Shown here: piece after piece, positions 62,850-64,000 of the stretch | Position numbering within the stretch: the first letter of the stretch is position 1 | Layout: every line of letters starts with the position of its first letter | Source: Acidobacteriota bacterium | GTDB taxonomy: Bacteria > Acidobacteriota > Thermoanaerobaculia > Thermoanaerobaculales > Sulfomarinibacteraceae | DNA: 64,000 bases | Reading direction: 5' to 3' | NCBI GenBank assembly: GCA_022340665.1 | Contig: JAJDNM010000141.1 | Location: forward strand, 1-64,000 | Position numbers and translations under genes: made by a program | Notes under the pieces: generated by a model | Told to the model about the DNA's origin: nothing | Database searches by the model: none | Seen by the model: only the letters and a program-made list of their open reading frames with translations

Positions 62850-63227
62850 TCAGGATTCTCCGACCAGGCGCTCCACTTCCTTGACAAACGCATCACGATC
62901 GATCGGCTTTTCGACCAGCGCATCGGGCTGAGGAAGCTCACCAAGGTCTCCGAAGAAATCGTCAAGGCGGGCGAGGCCGGTCAAGACGATGATCGGAATA
63001 TTCTTTGTTGCCTCTGACGACCTGAGCCCACGGTACGCCTTGATGCCTGACTTCTTTGGCATCAGAACGTCGAGTGTGATGAGGTCGGGCCGATTGGCCT
63101 CGGCGAGCCACAGGCCCTCCTCGCCGTTTTCAGCAGTCGCGGTCTCGAATCCTGCCTTGCGGAAGAGCGCCACGAGGTAGACGCGCATGTCCTTCTCGTC
63201 ATCGATGATTAACACCTTCTTGGCCAT
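62850..63227 (-). CDS. Single-domain response regulator (receiver only)
   Basis: 125 residues: acidic pair IIDDEKD, phospho-Asp in LDVLMPKKSG (about 53), Thr in VLTGL and Lys in VEKPI. It has no output domain, so it works as a phospho-relay or by protein contact. It is encoded convergent with the Cys-PAS kinase and ahead of, on the same strand as, nothing but the EBP-side genes. It could connect the kinase to the PAS activator, which has no receiver of its own. Confidence 0.94.
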   Translation of the reverse strand: MAKKVLIIDDEKDMRVYLVALFRKAGFETATAENGEEGLWLAEANRPDLITLDVLMPKKSGIKAYRGLRSSEATKNIPIIVLTGLARLDDFFGDLGELPQPDALVEKPIDRDAFVKEVERLVGES

Positions 63228-63248
63228 GGTCTGTCTCCCTGCGTCGTT

Positions 63249-64000
63249 CTAGTTGTTCGAGAAGTACTCGGACACTGCGGCCCGAGCCTCCGGCGTATCG
63301 ATATCCTGGAGTACGCGGTGGATCGGCTTACGCAGGTCCGGTTTGTCGAGCGCCCTGATGATGCAGTCGACCAGGTCCGGATCTTTCAGAGCCTGGAGCT
63401 CCTCGGTGGCGCATTCGACGAGCTTCGGGTTGGCACTGGCGAGTGCCGAACACAGGTATTCGATCGCCAACCCGCCGGTTTCGCCCCCCTTGCGGGCAAT
63501 CGTGCCGAGTGCCCGAAGCGCTTTTTCACTTCTGCGGAACCTCCCGATGGCCCGTACCCCGCGCAGACCACCACCGTACGCCTCGACAAACGCGTCGACC
63601 GCTTCCTCGGTCTTGCGCTGAGGCTTTTCCTCGGAGGCCGCAGCGGCCTCTGAAAGGTACGACTCGTCGGCGAAGTATTCGACAGCCATACGCCGCACCG
63701 TCGGGCTGTAATCCGGATCTTGGGCGATCGATTCGATGATCCGGCGATCGGTGATGCGCGAAAAACACATCCCGATAAGCTCCACATCTTCCGGCACCTT
63801 GAGCAGATCCGCGATGATCCCCTGCGAGAAGATGCGCTCGATCGCGACCAGACGAACATCCAGCGATTCCGCGTTCCGAGCAACCTTCTCCAGGTGGAGG
63901 TCGTCAGTGAGGCGAGAGACCGCAGTCAGCCGGACTCGCGGCGATTCATCGTGGCATGCCACCTCGACGACCACCTCCGGATCATCGAGCTTCTCCAAAG
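63249..64000 (-). CDS. HEAT-repeat-like protein, N-terminus beyond the window
   Basis: At least 250 residues of helical repeats (SPRVRLTAVSRLTDD; SLDVRLVAIERIF; SPTVRRMAVEYFAD; AIEYLCSALASANPKLVE) with a charged linker in the middle (EEKPQRKTEEAVDAF). The frame stays open to the window edge; the first possible in-frame start (TTG at 63998) has no support, so the gene probably begins outside. It is 21 bases upstream of the receiver gene on the same strand and likely co-transcribed. Function unknown. Confidence 0.75.
   Translation of the reverse strand, partial: LEKLDDPEVVVEVACHDESPRVRLTAVSRLTDDLHLEKVARNAESLDVRLVAIERIFSQGIIADLLKVPEDVELIGMCFSRITDRRIIESIAQDPDYSPTVRRMAVEYFADESYLSEAAAASEEKPQRKTEEAVDAFVEAYGGGLRGVRAIGRFRRSEKALRALGTIARKGGETGGLAIEYLCSALASANPKLVECATEELQALKDPDLVDCIIRALDKPDLRKPIHRVLQDIDTPEARAAVSEYFSNN

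Overview
The window is about 60% G+C and carries 59 recognisable genes (two cut by the window edges). It looks like a strictly or facultatively anaerobic, Gram-negative, dissimilatory sulfur-metabolising bacterium. The best guess is an Acidobacteriota of the Thermoanaerobaculia / Ca. Sulfomarinibacteraceae type: reductive-type dsrAB with dsrD sits beside a dsrL-like gene, and there are many FHA, Ser/Thr-kinase, DUF4388 and sigma-54 regulators, a porin and a TAT-dependent DsrO. The lineage is inferred, not shown.

Layout. 1-14 kb (mostly minus strand) is housekeeping: an aldo/keto reductase start, glyQ-glyS-ppdK, a membrane glycosyltransferase, etfBA behind a FadR-like operator, a ClC channel and acpP-fabF. 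13.6-17.7 kb (plus) holds an HTH-EIIA fusion, a P-loop kinase-like protein, a LOG protein, an amidohydrolase and def; the last four overlap end to end. 17.8-27.1 kb holds a DnaJ-like protein, a TPR-Ser/Thr kinase, an FHA protein built on an ATPase-dead NtrC module, a DUF4388-GAF protein, a transglutaminase-like protein, nusB and ribH. 27.2-32.2 kb is a Mn/Zn/Fe-type ABC uptake operon led by a DtxR/MntR-family regulator whose palindromic operator touches its start codon. 32.2-37.6 kb holds a pterin dehydratase, a lipoprotein cytochrome c, a small membrane protein, rfbA-rfbC-rfbB and a porin. 37.7-44.3 kb holds a sigma-54 two-component system, a siroheme synthase fusion and a CoA-disulfide/polysulfide reductase-like protein with a rhodanese domain.

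44.4-59.5 kb is the centrepiece: a co-directional 15-kb dsr gene train, in transcription order yeiH-like, dsrA, dsrB, dsrD, ferritin-like, dsrL, dsrN, HEAT, TPR, dsrC, RsbRD-N, dsrM, dsrK, dsrJ, dsrO, dsrP. Gaps are short or absent. It ends in a strong hairpin and begins at a near-perfect sigma-54 promoter (59502-59517) with an 18-bp dyad about 127 bp upstream. The next gene upstream encodes a sigma-54 activator with a Cys-bearing PAS domain, divergent from a histidine kinase that also has a Cys-rich PAS domain. This suggests that sulfur respiration here is switched by a sigma-54 circuit.

A second system-level observation is a set of heptanucleotide (7-bp period) tandem arrays, often in inverted pairs. 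They sit at or inside the stop codons of at least eight genes, and in four cases the array itself supplies the stop codon. Three of the five convergent gene pairs are separated by such inverted arrays. No rRNA, tRNA, CRISPR array, insertion sequence or prophage was seen.
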